Source: Bettongia penicillata ogilbyi
Lineage: Eukaryota > Chordata > Mammalia > Diprotodontia > Potoroidae
Length of the DNA: 64,000 bases
NCBI GenBank assembly: GCA_023548195.1
Contig: JAJHZJ010000416.1
Span: 868,001 to 932,000 of the forward strand
Reading direction: 5' to 3'
Part shown: positions 43,391 to 54,240 of the stretch, piece after piece
Layout of the letters: every line of letters starts with the position of its first letter
How positions within the stretch are numbered: position 1 is the first letter of the stretch
Program-made: the position numbers and the translations under genes
Notes under the pieces: model-generated
What the model saw: only the letters and a program-made list of their open reading frames with translations
What the model was told of the DNA's origin: nothing
The model's database searches: none

Positions 43391-45057
43391 TAAACTATTA
43401 AACTCCACTCCCTTTGCCATAGTATGTTTTATAAAATAATGACATCATAGTAATGAGGGTTTCCTCCTTGATTCTGCTATTAAATCTTGGTTTATTTGTG
43501 TAGCAGAAGCTTCTTCCCTCCCTTGCTGTTTGACCTGTTCTGTATAGTTTTTAGCTGCATAATCAGTGTTTCTTAGATCATTTACACAGCTCTGTTCATT
43601 CCTTCCTTTATTCATTCAACAAACATTTATTATTTGTGTGCCATTAGGTAAATTAATTACTTTGTGAGTCCCCCAATTCTTTCATCTGTTTTGTCTCTTT
43701 GAGGACCCTTTCAGATCAAAATTCTACGGTTTCATGAGACTTATTTATAGAAAGAGGAGTCCAAAATAGGTGATCACTCAAGTCCTTTCCAACTGTAATA
43801 TTCAGTTTCTAATACATTCCTTTCCCTCAAGTGCCTTACGCTTTAGTGGGTAAGATAACATAGGTATTTCAATAACTAAAACATAGGTATAGTACTACTT
43901 CTGAATTCCCTTCCCAACTAACACTGGCAGATTGTGTGACCAGAGGCATGGCTGTTATCTCAGTTTCTAGGGGTACCCTTTGGACAGCTATTCGCCTACC
44001 ACTGCATCTTATGAGCGAGCTCCCACTGGTGTGCTTCCACAGCTACTGTGTTTAATTGGCTTTTAGAAAAGGCAGTCACTCAAATAGTATAGTAAAGACA
44101 GTAACTATAAAGAATTAACCCTTAAACTAGGTTTTGTGCTTTCCCATAAGTATTCAGAGTCCAAAGAGAGGAGAGCAGGCATAAAGTTAAAACACAAAAG
44201 TAGCAACCATACATGATTAAGGCAACTCACAAGTCTGGAACCTCTGTGCATGGGGTGTCCTGGTAAATGGCTCTCTGAAAAAAAATAAGTTCCTGAAACA
44301 TACTTTAAATTTAATCTGGATTATCAATATTTCCTCCCTCACTTTCTTAAGTCTGGACAATCAAAGAGAGCAATGAAACAAATCCTTATCTGTAGTGTTT
44401 GCTGACTTCTGAGGTGCAGTGAAAATTTAATGATAATCTAGTAAAGACTGGCTCTAGTACTCTCCTGTCTGGGCCTCAATATCCTCTCATTCTCTGGAAA
44501 ATTTTTTTGAATTTCATACAAGATGGGGAATCAACAACTGACTCTGAAGCTAGGCCATAGGGTGAGGCATCTTGGCTAGACAGGTGCTAGGCTGTGTCAG
44601 GCAGGTCTCTCACTGGCTGAGCTGGGCTGGGCTGGACTTGACGTTTTTTTCAGGGCTTTGACTGGGCTACTGCTGCTTTCTCTGCTGGGCTCACTGAACT
44701 CACTCTTGAATGGCCAGGTACAGACTTTACCACCTTTAACCTCCAGCTAGCTGGGTATAGTAGCGCTCTTTTTAGCAAGGGTAATGCCTTAGCCTAGGAC
44801 TGGCTGAAATCTCTCTTTTTTGACTCCCTCAAGAATTTGTATTTGAAGTTTGTTACCTCCAGGAAAGAAGTAGGAGAGGTCTAGTTTCTCCTATTTGACA
44901 GTTCTTTTTATTTCAGAATATATCCTTTTACAAATATGTTCTCTTACTTCTAGTAAGGAAATTAGATTGTCCACATTCCCTTTGGGGTCTTACTCAAATG
45001 AATGACAGAGGACAAAGGTGTTGAAGTAGTTTGTTTCTTAGGTTCTGGCACAGAGTT
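43391..45057. other. No recognised gene; mostly unassigned
   Basis: Around 43610 'cattcaacaaacatttatta' is an old repeat start. 44560-44720 is richer in GC with gctgggctgggctgg runs. No exon or complete repeat is supported. An old LTR is possible but unproven. Confidence 0.35.
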
Positions 45058-45300
45058 TTATTGTTGTCATTTTTCAGTCTCTTTTTGACTCTTTGTGACC
45101 CCATTTGGAGTTTTTCCAGCCGAGATACTGGAGTGGTTTGTCATTTCCTTCTCCAGTTCATTTTAGAGATGAGGAAACTGAGGCAAAGGGCAACTTGTCT
45201 AAAGTCACAAAGCTAAGTGTCTGAGGCCAGGTTTGAACTGAGAAAGATGTGTTTTCCTGACTCCAGATCTGGCATGCTATCTGTGCCACCTAGTTGCCCA
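45058..45300 (-). mobile_element. Mar1-type SINE
   Basis: 'tttgtgaccccatttggagt', 'gagatactggagtggtttgt', 'gatgaggaaactgaggcaaa', 'gccacctagttgccc'. Confidence 0.85.
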
Positions 45301-45984
45301 TCTGCCCTAGCTGGCACAGAGCAGGTATTTAATAATTGTTTAAGGAATGAATGAAAAGACTTCCCCTTTACGTATCAGTGTCAATTGTTTTCCCTGTCTG
45401 ACCTTCAGCCTTGTGCCCTTACACAAGGCAGTATGTTTTAAAGTGCTAAAAATAAAGCACAAAGGGTAGTTTTGAGTGAGGAAGGAAAGGTCATTTCTGG
45501 TTGGGGAGGTCAGGACTGACTTCATGACATTTGAGTCAAACCTTCAAAGATGAGTACAATTTCAACAGATAGATATGATAAGAATGGAACACTATGCATA
45601 AAGTCATCGAATCAGGAGTGGGTAAAACACATTATTGCATGGGTTAGTAGCATTAAAAGCATCATTTGCTATTCCTGAGATCTAGTGGTGCTACTCAAGG
45701 TATTTCCATCACATGGTATCTCATTCAGAGGAGTATACTGGGTAATTGGCCTTAGGCAGAACCTTCATCTTTGTTATGACTCTGAAGGGCATCCCCTTAC
45801 TAAAAAATCAACAGAAAGATGTGAACTTACCTGTGTCAAGTATTCTCCGTCTCCTCATATTTCCTTTGGTCTTGGGTTTCTAGATTGACGAAACTTCCTT
45901 GCTATTTCTTACACAAGAAATTTCGTCTCTGACCTTGGAGCAATTCCACTATCTCCTATGTCTGAGGCCCCTCCCTTCTTTTCT

Positions 45985-46262
45985 CTGACTCCTTGCTTCC
46001 CTGGCTTCTTTCAAGTCTCAGCTAAACTCCAACCTTTCACAAGTCTTTCCTGACTCCCCTTAATGCTAGTGTCTTTCTCCTGACATTAGCTTTAACATAT
46101 CTTGTATTTCTCTTGTTTGTACATAGCTATTTGCATGTTGTCTCTCCCATTAGACCAAACTTTTTGGAGGCAAGGGCTATGTCTTCTGCCTTTCTTTGTA
46201 TCCTCAGTGTTTAGCACAGTGCCTGGAGCATAGTAGATAGTAAGTGCTTGTCGATATGACGA
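45985..46262 (+). mobile_element. L2 3' end
   Basis: 'tggcttctttcaagtctcag', 'ctttcctgactccccttaat', 'tggaggcaagggctatgtct', 'tagcacagtgcctggagcat'. Confidence 0.75.
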
Positions 46263-46462
46263 ACAAAAATGGCATTGCAGAGAATATAGTATAGAAGAAA
46301 ATCAATTCTGAACTGAGAATCAGGAAAGCAAAACTCTTTGCGTCTTAGTTTCTTCAAGTGAAAAATCTATGCTATTGCTTTATTATTGTCATGGGCAATT
46401 TGCTTCCCCTCAGTTTTCTCTTTTGTAAAATGGGTTGGTAAGAGAACACAGACTATATATAG

Positions 46463-46640
46463 TAAAAAGAGTATAGGATTTGGAGTCAGAAGACCTTGGT
46501 TTGAATCTCAGCTTGGTCATGTACCAGCAGTGTCATCCTGGGTAAGTCATTTATCTTCTCTGACGCTTAGTTCATCTATAAAATGTGGGGATTGAGACAG
46601 ATGACTTTTTATTTCTGACATTTTATGATTGTATGATCCT
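46463..46640 (+). mobile_element. MIR/THER-type SINE
   Basis: 'gtataggatttggagtcaga', 'ggtaagtcatttatcttctc', 'tcatctataaaatgtgggga'. Confidence 0.65.
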
Positions 46641-46977
46641 CTCCATATTGTGGGGGCAGACTGAGTAACTGCTTTTGGCTAAGGAACTGGATGCTTTTCC
46701 TGTCTGTTGCAACCTTAGTCCTGTAGTGAATGAGCATGTTGAGTAGCTCACATTGAACAGTTGGTTAGGATCAAGTGTTGAAAGGATGGGGGAGTTGCTC
46801 ACACACGTACCTTCCTACCAGGAAGTAAAATGTATATCCTGGGCATCAAGCCATCAACACTGATGTTGTTATCATGACATTGGCATCTGTTTGGCAAAAT
46901 TTCTTTATAGCCTAGAACACTTCATTTGGAGATCATTTAGACTAAGGGTTGGAGATTAATGAGGGCCTGTGGGTTGT

Positions 46978-47190
46978 CATAGAAATAGCATGGTAGTCAG
47001 AAGACTTTTGTTTGGGTCCTGACTATGTCATTTACTAGCAATGTGACTTCAGGCAAATCACTTTTACCTCCCTTTAACTCAGTTTCTGCATCTGGCAAAT
47101 GGAGATAATGATATTTGCATTATTCATTTCAGAATTGTGGTGAGGAAAATTTACAAACTGTAAGGCACTATATATGTGTGCTCCTCTATT
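46978..47190 (+). mobile_element. SINE with MIR-type tail
   Basis: 'atagcatggtagtcagaaga', 'gtgacttcaggcaaatcact', 'gaattgtggtgaggaaaatt', 'gtaaggcactatatatgtg'. Confidence 0.6.
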
Positions 47191-47699
47191 CCATTCTTGT
47201 ACTAAGCTTCCTAGGAATATGTTCAAGGTAATCATTTCCCTCTCTGTTCTTCCCCATCACCTGGCAGTGACTCACTTGAGCCTGAGATATTACATGAAAC
47301 TTTAAAAGCTTGTGTGTGTGTGTTTTTAAAAAATATTATAACATCCTTTATGTGGAATATATAAGGCAAAAGACATAGCTGGAATGAGTAGAAGTATGGT
47401 TTTAAACCATTTGGAAAGAAAGTAGCCTTTCCTCCTTTTAGGTAGACTTTGTATAACTTTATACTCTTAATTCTTTGAAAAAGTCCTCAAAAACTACTGT
47501 CTGATATAGCCTATCAGAACACTAGGAGAGATTCAATAGATATTTTGATCAATTGTGATTTTTCTTTTTCTGTGTGTGTGTGTGAGTAAGATGCTGTTCT
47601 GGTGTCCAGTTATAGAATTTGAGAGCATGGCAGCTTGTTGACCCATTGAGCTTACTAAGAAAGTGAAAGATATCTGACTACTAATGTTATAAAACTCAT

Positions 47700-48250
47700 T
47701 TAGGATTAGGGACTGACATCTTCCCCAGGAATAGACTCCTCAGTGACAATTCATCTAGTAATTTTAGTCCCTGGAACAGGGTCCAGCTCACTCTTAAGTG
47801 CTGTCAGTGCTGGCAAAAGAGAAAGCTGGGAATATGTCAGCAAGCAGGTAGGTCTCAAAGACACACTGATAAACATCAGTGATGCACATATACTTCCATG
47901 GATTCATGATCTCATCTATGTGGGCATTCCCTCCATCCCTCTGTATTTTGGGTGATTCTGTCAGTGTCCTTTCAGAAATCCTCCAGACATGATCACTCCA
48001 ATGGGTTAGTAGTCTCTCACTGGTTCTTTTCGTATTTTTGTGGATATTAGTGCAAGACAAAGGCTGTCCTCCATCTTTCTATATGAAATAAACCCATCAA
48101 TCGCTAGGATTATTATCATAGAAAGAAAAGACCTTTTGGATTCAGCCAGGATTTCTTTCTGTGAGGGCTGATACTTAGCCTCAAACACAGGATATAACAA
48201 TATGCTCCAACATCCTTATTGTTGAGTATGGAATTTTTTTGTGGTCAGGG
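47700..48250 (-). repeat. Probable interspersed repeat, family unknown
   Basis: Two overlapping minus-strand open stretches (47794-48060 and 48006-48200) with 'tcctccagacatgatcact' and 'cttagcctcaaacacaggat' recall dispersed marsupial sequence, but I cannot name it. Not convincing as a gene. Confidence 0.3.
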
Positions 48251-49205
48251 CTATGACACTACTTTTAAAATCTATTTAGTTATATTTTATATGTAATCAG
48301 CTGATTAAAAGAGTTTACAAGACCTTTTTACATTGTATCTTCTTTTATAGGGTGGCTCATTTAGAATAGGTCCCATAAAATTAACTAGGGACCAAGTACA
48401 TGGGGTTAGTATGACATGGTTCCTCCTTGACAATACCTTTTAAATCAGATACCACTCTCTTCCCTCTAAATTCCTGGCTCACAGAGCATGGGGGTGGGGG
48501 GCCTGCACACACTTCATCCCTCCCCATTAAAAACCTTACTGCTTGGTTAGGCTTGTTGCAAGCTAAGTACTTTGCTTCGTGAAGGCAATTTATTTTTGAT
48601 CCTAATTATTTTAGTGTGGGTGATGCAAGCCCCGCATAGCAGGGCACTTAGTCAGCTAGTGCCTTTGGAGTCTGAGGACGCTTCATTCATGCCAGTGAAG
48701 GAGGGAGCGTTCGCGGCGGTGCCTGGGAGTGCTCCAGCAGTTGTGTTCCCTAGGGGGAAGGCTGGCTGGGTTCTGGGTCCAGCCCTTTTCAGTCCAAGGC
48801 GTGAACTCCAGCACCGTAGTCCTTATCCAAAGCAAAATGCGGTTTTTCTTCACCTACACCATCCACCATTGCAGCAGCCGGGTCCACGTTCCACCCTGTG
48901 GCCCCCATCCCTTCCTTAAATTTTGCAGCTGGTTATAGCAGTTAGGAGTTGCAAAAACTGTCCATGTATGAGGCTGAGAACTCCCAGGCTTGGGCTATGA
49001 GAGAAATAAAGGAAAAAAGAGAAGTAAAATAAAAATCTGAGGGATTCCGGGACTCAGTTGGGGAAGGGAGTTAGGATGGGGGGGAGAACGGATTGACAGC
49101 TACTCCCACCCTCTCCTAGGAAGACATCTCATGCCCTTCCCACTCCTCCCCAGGGCTTCACAGGTAAAAACTAGGAGGTGACTGGGAAGCCAGCTACTTG
49201 GTCTT
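48251..49205. other. Promoter-upstream region, no supported exon
   Basis: GC content rises from about 48600. A frame at 48572-48919 is open but starts on TTG, not ATG, so it is not called. 'gggggtggggggcctgcac' near 48490 is G-rich. Confidence 0.4.
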
Positions 49206-49209
49206 TTAG

Positions 49210-49716
49210 TGCGGGGGTTTGGAAAAGGAGGAGGGAGAAAAAAGAAGAGGAGGAAAGATAAGAAGAGAGAGAAGAGCAAAAGGAGAAGTGAAGGGGGATA
49301 TATTAGGGTGAGAGACAAGTAGAGCAGGAAGGGGGGAGACCATCAAAGAGACAAATGGAGAAGAAATAGAGACAAGGAAGGGAGAGAGGGGAGACCAAAG
49401 AGGAGAGAAAGAGAAAGAGGGAGAGCAAAAAGGAGAAAAGAAGGAGGGACAGAGGAAAAAGTAAAAAAAAGAGAGGGAAAAGGAAAAAGAAAGGAGGGAG
49501 AGAAGGAAAGCAAAAAAAGAAGAGGGAGAGAGGGAAGGGCAAAAGGAGAGAAAGGAAGAGGGAGAAGAACGAGGAGGGGGGGGAGGTCGGGGAGGAAGGA
49601 GAGAAATCAGGGAGGGAGGACGGAGGAAAGGGCCGCGAGAGGAGGAAGGGGAGAAAAGGGAAAGGAGGAGAGGAGCGGAGGTGGGCAAGGCAGGAGGGGG
49701 AGGAGGCCAGCCCGGG
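49210..49716. repeat. Long homopurine-biased (G+A) tract upstream of CpG island
   Basis: For about 470-500 bp the plus strand is overwhelmingly G and A (such as 'gaaaaggaggagggagaaaa', 'gagagaaagagaaagaggga'), becoming G-rich towards the island. The opposite strand therefore gives long proline/serine/phenylalanine/leucine-rich open frames that are artefacts of composition. Confidence 0.95.
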
Positions 49717-49742
49717 AGGGGCGGGGCGGGGCGGGGCGGGGA
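49717..49742 (+). promoter_or_regulatory. Tandem GC boxes (four overlapping GGGCGG)
   Basis: A ggggc unit is repeated four times in phase, giving four Sp/KLF-type sites in 26 bp, just upstream of the CG-richest segment. Confidence 0.8.
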
Positions 49743-49897
49743 GGGAGGGGCCGGAGCGGGAGGCTCGCACCGGGGGCTTGTGGGTAACGGGAGCCGCGGC
49801 GGCGGAGCCGGAGCCGGGAAGCCCGCACTGGGCGTGTGAGCGAGTGGGGAGAGGGGCCCGAGGAGCGTGCGAGGCGCCGCGCGGCGGCGGGACGACC

Positions 49898-49975
49898 ATG
49901 GGGCCGGAGCGGCGGCAGAGGCGGCGACAGCAGCGACGGCTGCAGCGGAGGCAGCAGCGGCAGCGGCGGCCGTAG
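49898..49975 (+). other. Upstream ORF 1 (25 codons) in the 5' leader
   Basis: ATG in a strong context (gaccATGg: A at -3, G at +4). Encodes an arginine/glutamine-rich peptide (MGPERRQRRRQQRRLQRRQQ...RP) ending at TAG 49973-49975. It would exist only if transcription starts upstream of 49898. It ends about 360 nt before the main ATG, so reinitiation is possible. The repetitive cagcgg composition makes a chance origin plausible. Confidence 0.45.
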
Positions 49976-50174
49976 CTGCCCCGGCCGCGGTGCGAGCGGC
50001 GCTCCGAGCGGCGGCGGCAGAGGCGGCCTCCCGGCCAGCCCCGTCCCGTCCCGGCCCGCCCGGGGAAGACCGGGACGGCAGCGGCCGCGCCGGCGGCTCC
50101 ACTTCCCTCCGACCCCCCTCCCCGGCCCCCCCGGGAGCGGCGCCCCGAGCGGGACCCCGGGTCTTGTCCCGTGG

Positions 50175-50216
50175 ATGTTGTCGCGGCCCGGCGGGAGTCC
50201 AGGAGACGGCCCGTGA
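50175..50216 (+). other. Upstream ORF 2 (13 codons) in the 5' leader
   Basis: ATG TTG TCG ... TGA, same frame as the main ORF and closed 40 codons before it. Context gtggATGt is moderate (G at -3, T at +4). Its stop also shows the main frame does not extend upstream without a break. Confidence 0.45.
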
Positions 50217-50333
50217 GCAGGGAGCGGCCCCGAGCCCGAGCCGGCCCAGGCCGAGCCCCTCGCTTGCAGCGTCCGGGCGGCGCTAGGCCCCGGCGAGGGG
50301 GGGGCGGCCCCGAGCCCCGGAGGCGGGAGCAGG

Positions 50334-50471
50334 ATGAGCCAGCCGCCGGCCGAGAAAATGTCTGGCAGCACGGAGGTGGTGCCGTGGAACTGGGCCTTCG
50401 GGAACCGTCAGCGGCTGCTGGAGGCCTTGCTCTGGGACCCCCGCTCCCCCATCTACGTGGAAAGCCTCCTG
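50334..50471 (+). CDS. First coding exon of an unidentified gene (46 codons)
   Basis: The only credible host-gene coding sequence in the window. ATG at 50334 (caggATGa, A at -3) lies in the CpG island. The same frame has a stop at 50214-50216, so this is the first in-frame ATG. A second Met is at codon 9 (50358, aaaATGt). The peptide begins MSQPPAEKMSGSTE, continues VPWNWAFGNRQRLLEALL and ends WDPRSPIYVESLL. It is polar at first, then a Trp-rich amphipathic segment with a leucine-rich helix-like LLEALL. The frame is in phase 0 with a consensus donor (CTG|GTGAGC). I do not recognise the family. No signal peptide or membrane segment is visible. The rest of the gene must lie downstream, and probably beyond 64 kb, because no second exon was recognised in the following 13.5 kb. 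A non-repetitive, non-low-complexity peptide here, unlike the flanking compositional frames, supports a real exon. Confidence 0.75.
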
Positions 50472-50478
50472 GTGAGCG
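50470..50478 (+). other. Splice donor of exon 1
   Basis: TG|GTGAGCG with cleavage after 50471. It matches the consensus closely and closes the coding exon in phase 0. Confidence 0.75.
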
Positions 50479-52319
50479 GGCGGGGGCGGGGAGGGGGCCG
50501 CGGCAGCTTTGTCTCGGGCTGTCCGTGCCTGTCCCGAGACACACGACCCTCCCTCTGCCCCTCGGTGTCTGTCTGTCTGCTTGCCCCACCCTATCCTGCT
50601 GCCATCCCTCCCCCTCCCCGCCGTCTAGGACCCCCTTCCCCGTCTGAAAATGGGGACCCTCATCTTAGCTCCCCGCTTCCTGCACCTTCTGCTGCCTGAA
50701 ATCAAATGAGGGACCTTAGTTTTACTCCCGCACCTCCGGGCTGAAAATCGGTCACCCCCACCCGGTATTCCATCACTTGCTCCGCTGTCTGGAAAGGGGG
50801 ACCTGTTTAGGCACTCTTACTCCTCTACCTCCCTCGTACCCCCCACGGCCGTACCATCTGTTCACAGGGCTGGGCTGGGGGGACCCTCATCAGAGCCACC
50901 TCTCTTTAGGAATGAGGATGTGCCTGGCAGTGTCAGGGGACCCTCTTCCTCACCATCAAAGACCCGCTGAGGAATAGGGGACACACGGAACTTGTTACTG
51001 TTGGGGGCTGGTGTGGGGGACTCGAGTCTCCAGGTTAAAGGGGACTCCTCCTTAAAGCCCTTCCCTAGATCCATTTGGGAATGTATGTGTAGGTTACGGG
51101 ACCGAGATCGATTCTCCCCCCCATACCCCTTAATCCTGTTTACTTCCCATTTTCCCTAACCTTCTGTTGGATCACAGGAAGGTAGAAGTTTGAAATGTTT
51201 TTCTGCATCTCTAAACATCCTACAAACTTAACATAGTTTGTTTTGAATTTTCCCATCCTCAAAAGGCCCTCAGAATTGTTGCACCAGTCAGTTTGAGCTG
51301 TAGCATGGTCGTATTGGTCTTCCCTTCCCCCATCACTTTCCAAGTGCGCCAGACACAATTCCATATTAATAATCAAGTAAAGGCTGAGGGTTGGCTCTTG
51401 AATCATCCAGTAAGGAGGGAACTTGCTTTTGAAATGAGTCATATAGAATCGATTGCATGAGTCTTTTTTTATTTTTGTTAAGATTAAAGATTGTGACAGT
51501 TTGTTATGTGTTTGAGGTGCTCATATGGGAAAAAATGTGGACTCTGTACCCTGGAGAGGAAAGGAATGGGAAAGAACCCTTTTGGATACTAGATTTTATC
51601 TCTTTGACTAGAATTAGAGTGAGACTTTTGCTTTTTTTTTCCTCCAAAGTCTCTGAAAATATTGGACATACCCGTCTCAATTCAGAAACTTGGTGACTGC
51701 ATCCTGAGGAAAATTGTTTCTCTTCCTCTTTCCTTTGACTGACTTATTACAAGCAGTTATCCTTTGAGGTTGCTAGAGTCATTTGCAGAATGACTCATTC
51801 CTATTTGTCCAAAGAGCTGAGCAGCTTGTGTCTATCTATGCAGTGTGCTGGGTGTAGCGATCTGCTGCATTGTATCAGTAGTGTTTGAAGTTTTCATGTT
51901 TTCAGATTTTTGCTTGGACTGCTAGACCACGTGACCTTGACTGGCTGGAGGAAGTGCTGGCTTGGAATAGGATAGACTACATAGAGGGCATGAGTTTTCC
52001 TGGGCTAAAGGGGAAAGAATTGTCTCTGGGCTGTAGTCCCAGCATTTTCACTTTGGTATTTTTCTGGGAAAACTTTGACCTAAGGCCAGAAAGATCAGTT
52101 AAAAATAGTGCAACAAATATGAAACTTTAATCAGGTTAATACTTAACCCCTGGCCAAAATCTTTTCACACTTTGCTTCATTTCTTGAGTCTTTAGAGATG
52201 ATGCTGATCATTATTATTGGGCTATTTTATGGTTGGTCTTAGGCAAATTTACACTAAGAAGATAATACTATGCCAAAAGATTTAAAATTACTTAAAATTT
52301 CATATTTTTTTGGGAACAG
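50472..52319 (+). other. Presumed intron 1, proximal part
   Basis: GC-rich for the first 600 bases, with recurring ggggac(c)(c)tc motifs between 50652 and 51050, then typical intron sequence. No repeat call between 51100 and 52319. No exon 2 seen. Confidence 0.55.
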
Positions 52320-52485
52320 GGCCTCCTGGTATCGTCATCTCTGGAGACAGAGAACTTGTGTTCAGATTTCTTCTCTTAACTCCTGCTTACCTGTATTTCC
52401 TTGGGGAAATGTTGGTTTTCAGTTTCTCATCTATAAAATGAAAGGGTTGGATGACTTTTGGAGTAGTACCTTCTGCTTCTAGATA
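52320..52485 (+). repeat. MIR/THER-type SINE
   Basis: 'gagacagagaacttgtgttc', 'tcagtttctcatctataaaa', 'gaaagggttggatgactttt'. Confidence 0.5.
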
Positions 52486-52584
52486 CATAAATTTATGAAA
52501 CATCACATGTACCTGCTACTAATTCAGTTGTTAATTTATTCAAGTAATATTTGAGTCTACTGTAGTAATAATAATCATTGATTT

Positions 52585-52588
52585 TATA

Positions 52589-52623
<35 letters not shown>

Positions 52624-52624
52624 T
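52585..52624. repeat. (TA)n(TGTA)n microsatellite
   Basis: tatatatatata followed by about seven tgta units. Confidence 0.95.
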
Positions 52625-52625
52625 A

Positions 52626-52825
52626 TGCTTTAAAGTTTACAAAGTACTTCACAGAACACATTCTCTTTTGATCCTGACAACAATTCTGTAGGTTAGGGAG
52701 TATATGACCCCCATTTTACAGAGAGATACAGTACTTTGTCCAAGGTCATATAGCTAATAAATGTGGTACTGAGAGATTCAGTTCCAGGTCTAATGACTCC
52801 CTACTCCATACTCTTTTGCACTGCA
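52626..52825 (-). repeat. MIR-type SINE
   Basis: 'gctttaaagtttacaaagta', 'cctgacaacaattctgtagg', 'ttgtccaaggtcatatagct'. Confidence 0.65.
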
Positions 52826-54014
52826 ACTTGATGTTTGCATATTGGGTGCTGTTTCTATTTATTAATTTGACATTCAGTGTTTGTGTCAGTGATGAAAAAC
52901 TGCATTGGATGTTATTTCATGCTTTGGTTATTTTAGTTGAATACAATTAAATCTCTATAGTGCTCTCTAAGACTATCAAAGTTCTCCAGGATTGCTTTTT
53001 TTCCTTAGAACTAGAGTTTGAGTTTTTATTTTGAAATGTTAACTCTTTAAATTTTAGCCTTCTTTAGCAATATTGAATACTTTGTTTTAATTCAGCGATC
53101 TGTATCAAATATAGAAAATTAAATGATCAAAAGGAATAATTGTTATAAGTCTGTATTTTGAAGCATGTTTCCTTAGACACTGGCAGCTACTCAATTTTAA
53201 AGATTTGATTTTCAAATATGAAATACAATCCAGATAAATTTTTCCCCCAGGGATATTTCTCACTTGCACATGTAAAATCAGCTTTTTAAAAATGTTTTTC
53301 CTTTAGGTTTGTCACAAAAAGATGATGAATATTTAGTTTTTAGCATAGAGGAAACTTGAAGTAGTTTTCTAGTGCATAAAATATAAAACATGAAAGTAAT
53401 AAATTCTACGGAGGAAATTTGAGAGAACTAAATAACCTTACTGATATTTTCCATCCAAAAAAGTTAGCTTGAAATTATGTATAAAACATACTTGTGGCAT
53501 TTTGGGAGGTGGGGCATGAAAATAAGCTTAATTTTCTATTTTGCTTCAAAATTTCCATTTCCTTCCTTCTCTCCTACTCCCTACTTCCCACTACCCCTGC
53601 AGTGTTTATAGATTCTTTCAGTATATTTCAAATCCCAAAGGGTTCCATAGCCAAGTTAGTTCGGAAAACTCTTTACAAGACTGTAAAAATAAGGATTAAT
53701 TATAAGTACAGTACAGATGCACAGTGTTTTTTCCTGCTAAGTATATTTTCATGTACATATTGCTAGTATCCTGGTTACTAACTTGGCTTTAACAAAATCA
53801 AGGAGAATTTTTTGCTTTCTCCTAAGAAGAATATTGTTTTATTGGCAATTTTTTGTTATATAATTTTGAATAATATTAATCTCATCAGAATTTATATCAA
53901 GACAGCTAAAAATCACTCAATAGTAGACTTAATCTGAAGGATAATATAAACCATTGTAGAGATAAAATTACTTTGTTGTTGTTTTTTACCTGGAGAGATT
54001 GGTTGCTTTTTGCC
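52826..54014. other. Intronic, no recognised feature
   Basis: AT-rich sequence with no supported repeat or exon. Confidence 0.4.
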
Positions 54015-54240
54015 AGACCTTAGATTCTGGAGCCTGTTATTTGAATTTGAATTCTGTCGTAGACTCTTCCTAGCCATGTGACCCTGGGTAAGTCACTTAA
54101 TCATTGAACCTCAGTTTCCTAATCTGTAAAATAGAGAAAATAACAGCCCTTACTTCACAAGGTTCTTGTAAGGAACAAATGAGGTATCTAAAGTACTTTG
54201 CAAGCTTAAAGTACTCTATAAATGTTAGTGGTTGTTATTA
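54015..54240 (+). mobile_element. SINE with MIR-type tail
   Basis: 'gccatgtgaccctgggtaag', 'acctcagtttcctaatctgt', 'caaggttcttgtaaggaaca', 'gtactctataaatgttagtg'. Confidence 0.7.

Larger units (their letters stand above)
49560..50660 (+). promoter_or_regulatory. CpG island promoter of the gene starting at 50334
   Basis: The only CpG-dense stretch in the window. CpG is frequent from about 49560, peaks at 49760-50350 (cgccgcgcggcggcgg, gccgcggcggcggagcc) and fades after 50660. No TATA box at a convincing distance, so probably a dispersed-initiation housekeeping-type promoter. Transcription start not determinable from sequence alone; most likely between 49750 and 49900. Confidence 0.9.

Noticed and set aside
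44600..44720. gctgagctgggctgggctgg resembling immunoglobulin switch pentamers
   Set aside because: Only a few units over about 30 bp, with no constant-region exons nearby; switch regions extend for kilobases.
48572..48919. 115-codon frame with a hydrophobic, signal-peptide-like start
   Set aside because: It starts on TTG; the first ATG lies after the hydrophobic stretch, so no signal peptide would be made. No splice or homology support.
49778..50286. Plus-strand Ala/Arg-rich frames in the 5' leader
   Set aside because: They begin at TTG or GTG codons, are made of gcg/cgg repeats, and differ in frame from the exon at 50334. Only the two ATG-started uORFs were retained.
49206..50589. Long overlapping minus-strand open frames (254-428 codons) across the CpG island and purine tract
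   Set aside because: They are Pro/Ser/Leu/Phe/Arg low-complexity products of a homopurine tract and CG-rich sequence, overlap each other in different frames and oppose a well-supported plus-strand exon.
50171..50647. Frame of 158 codons overlapping exon 1 in another frame
   Set aside because: No good ATG at its start, Arg/Pro/Gly-rich composition, and it runs through the splice donor.
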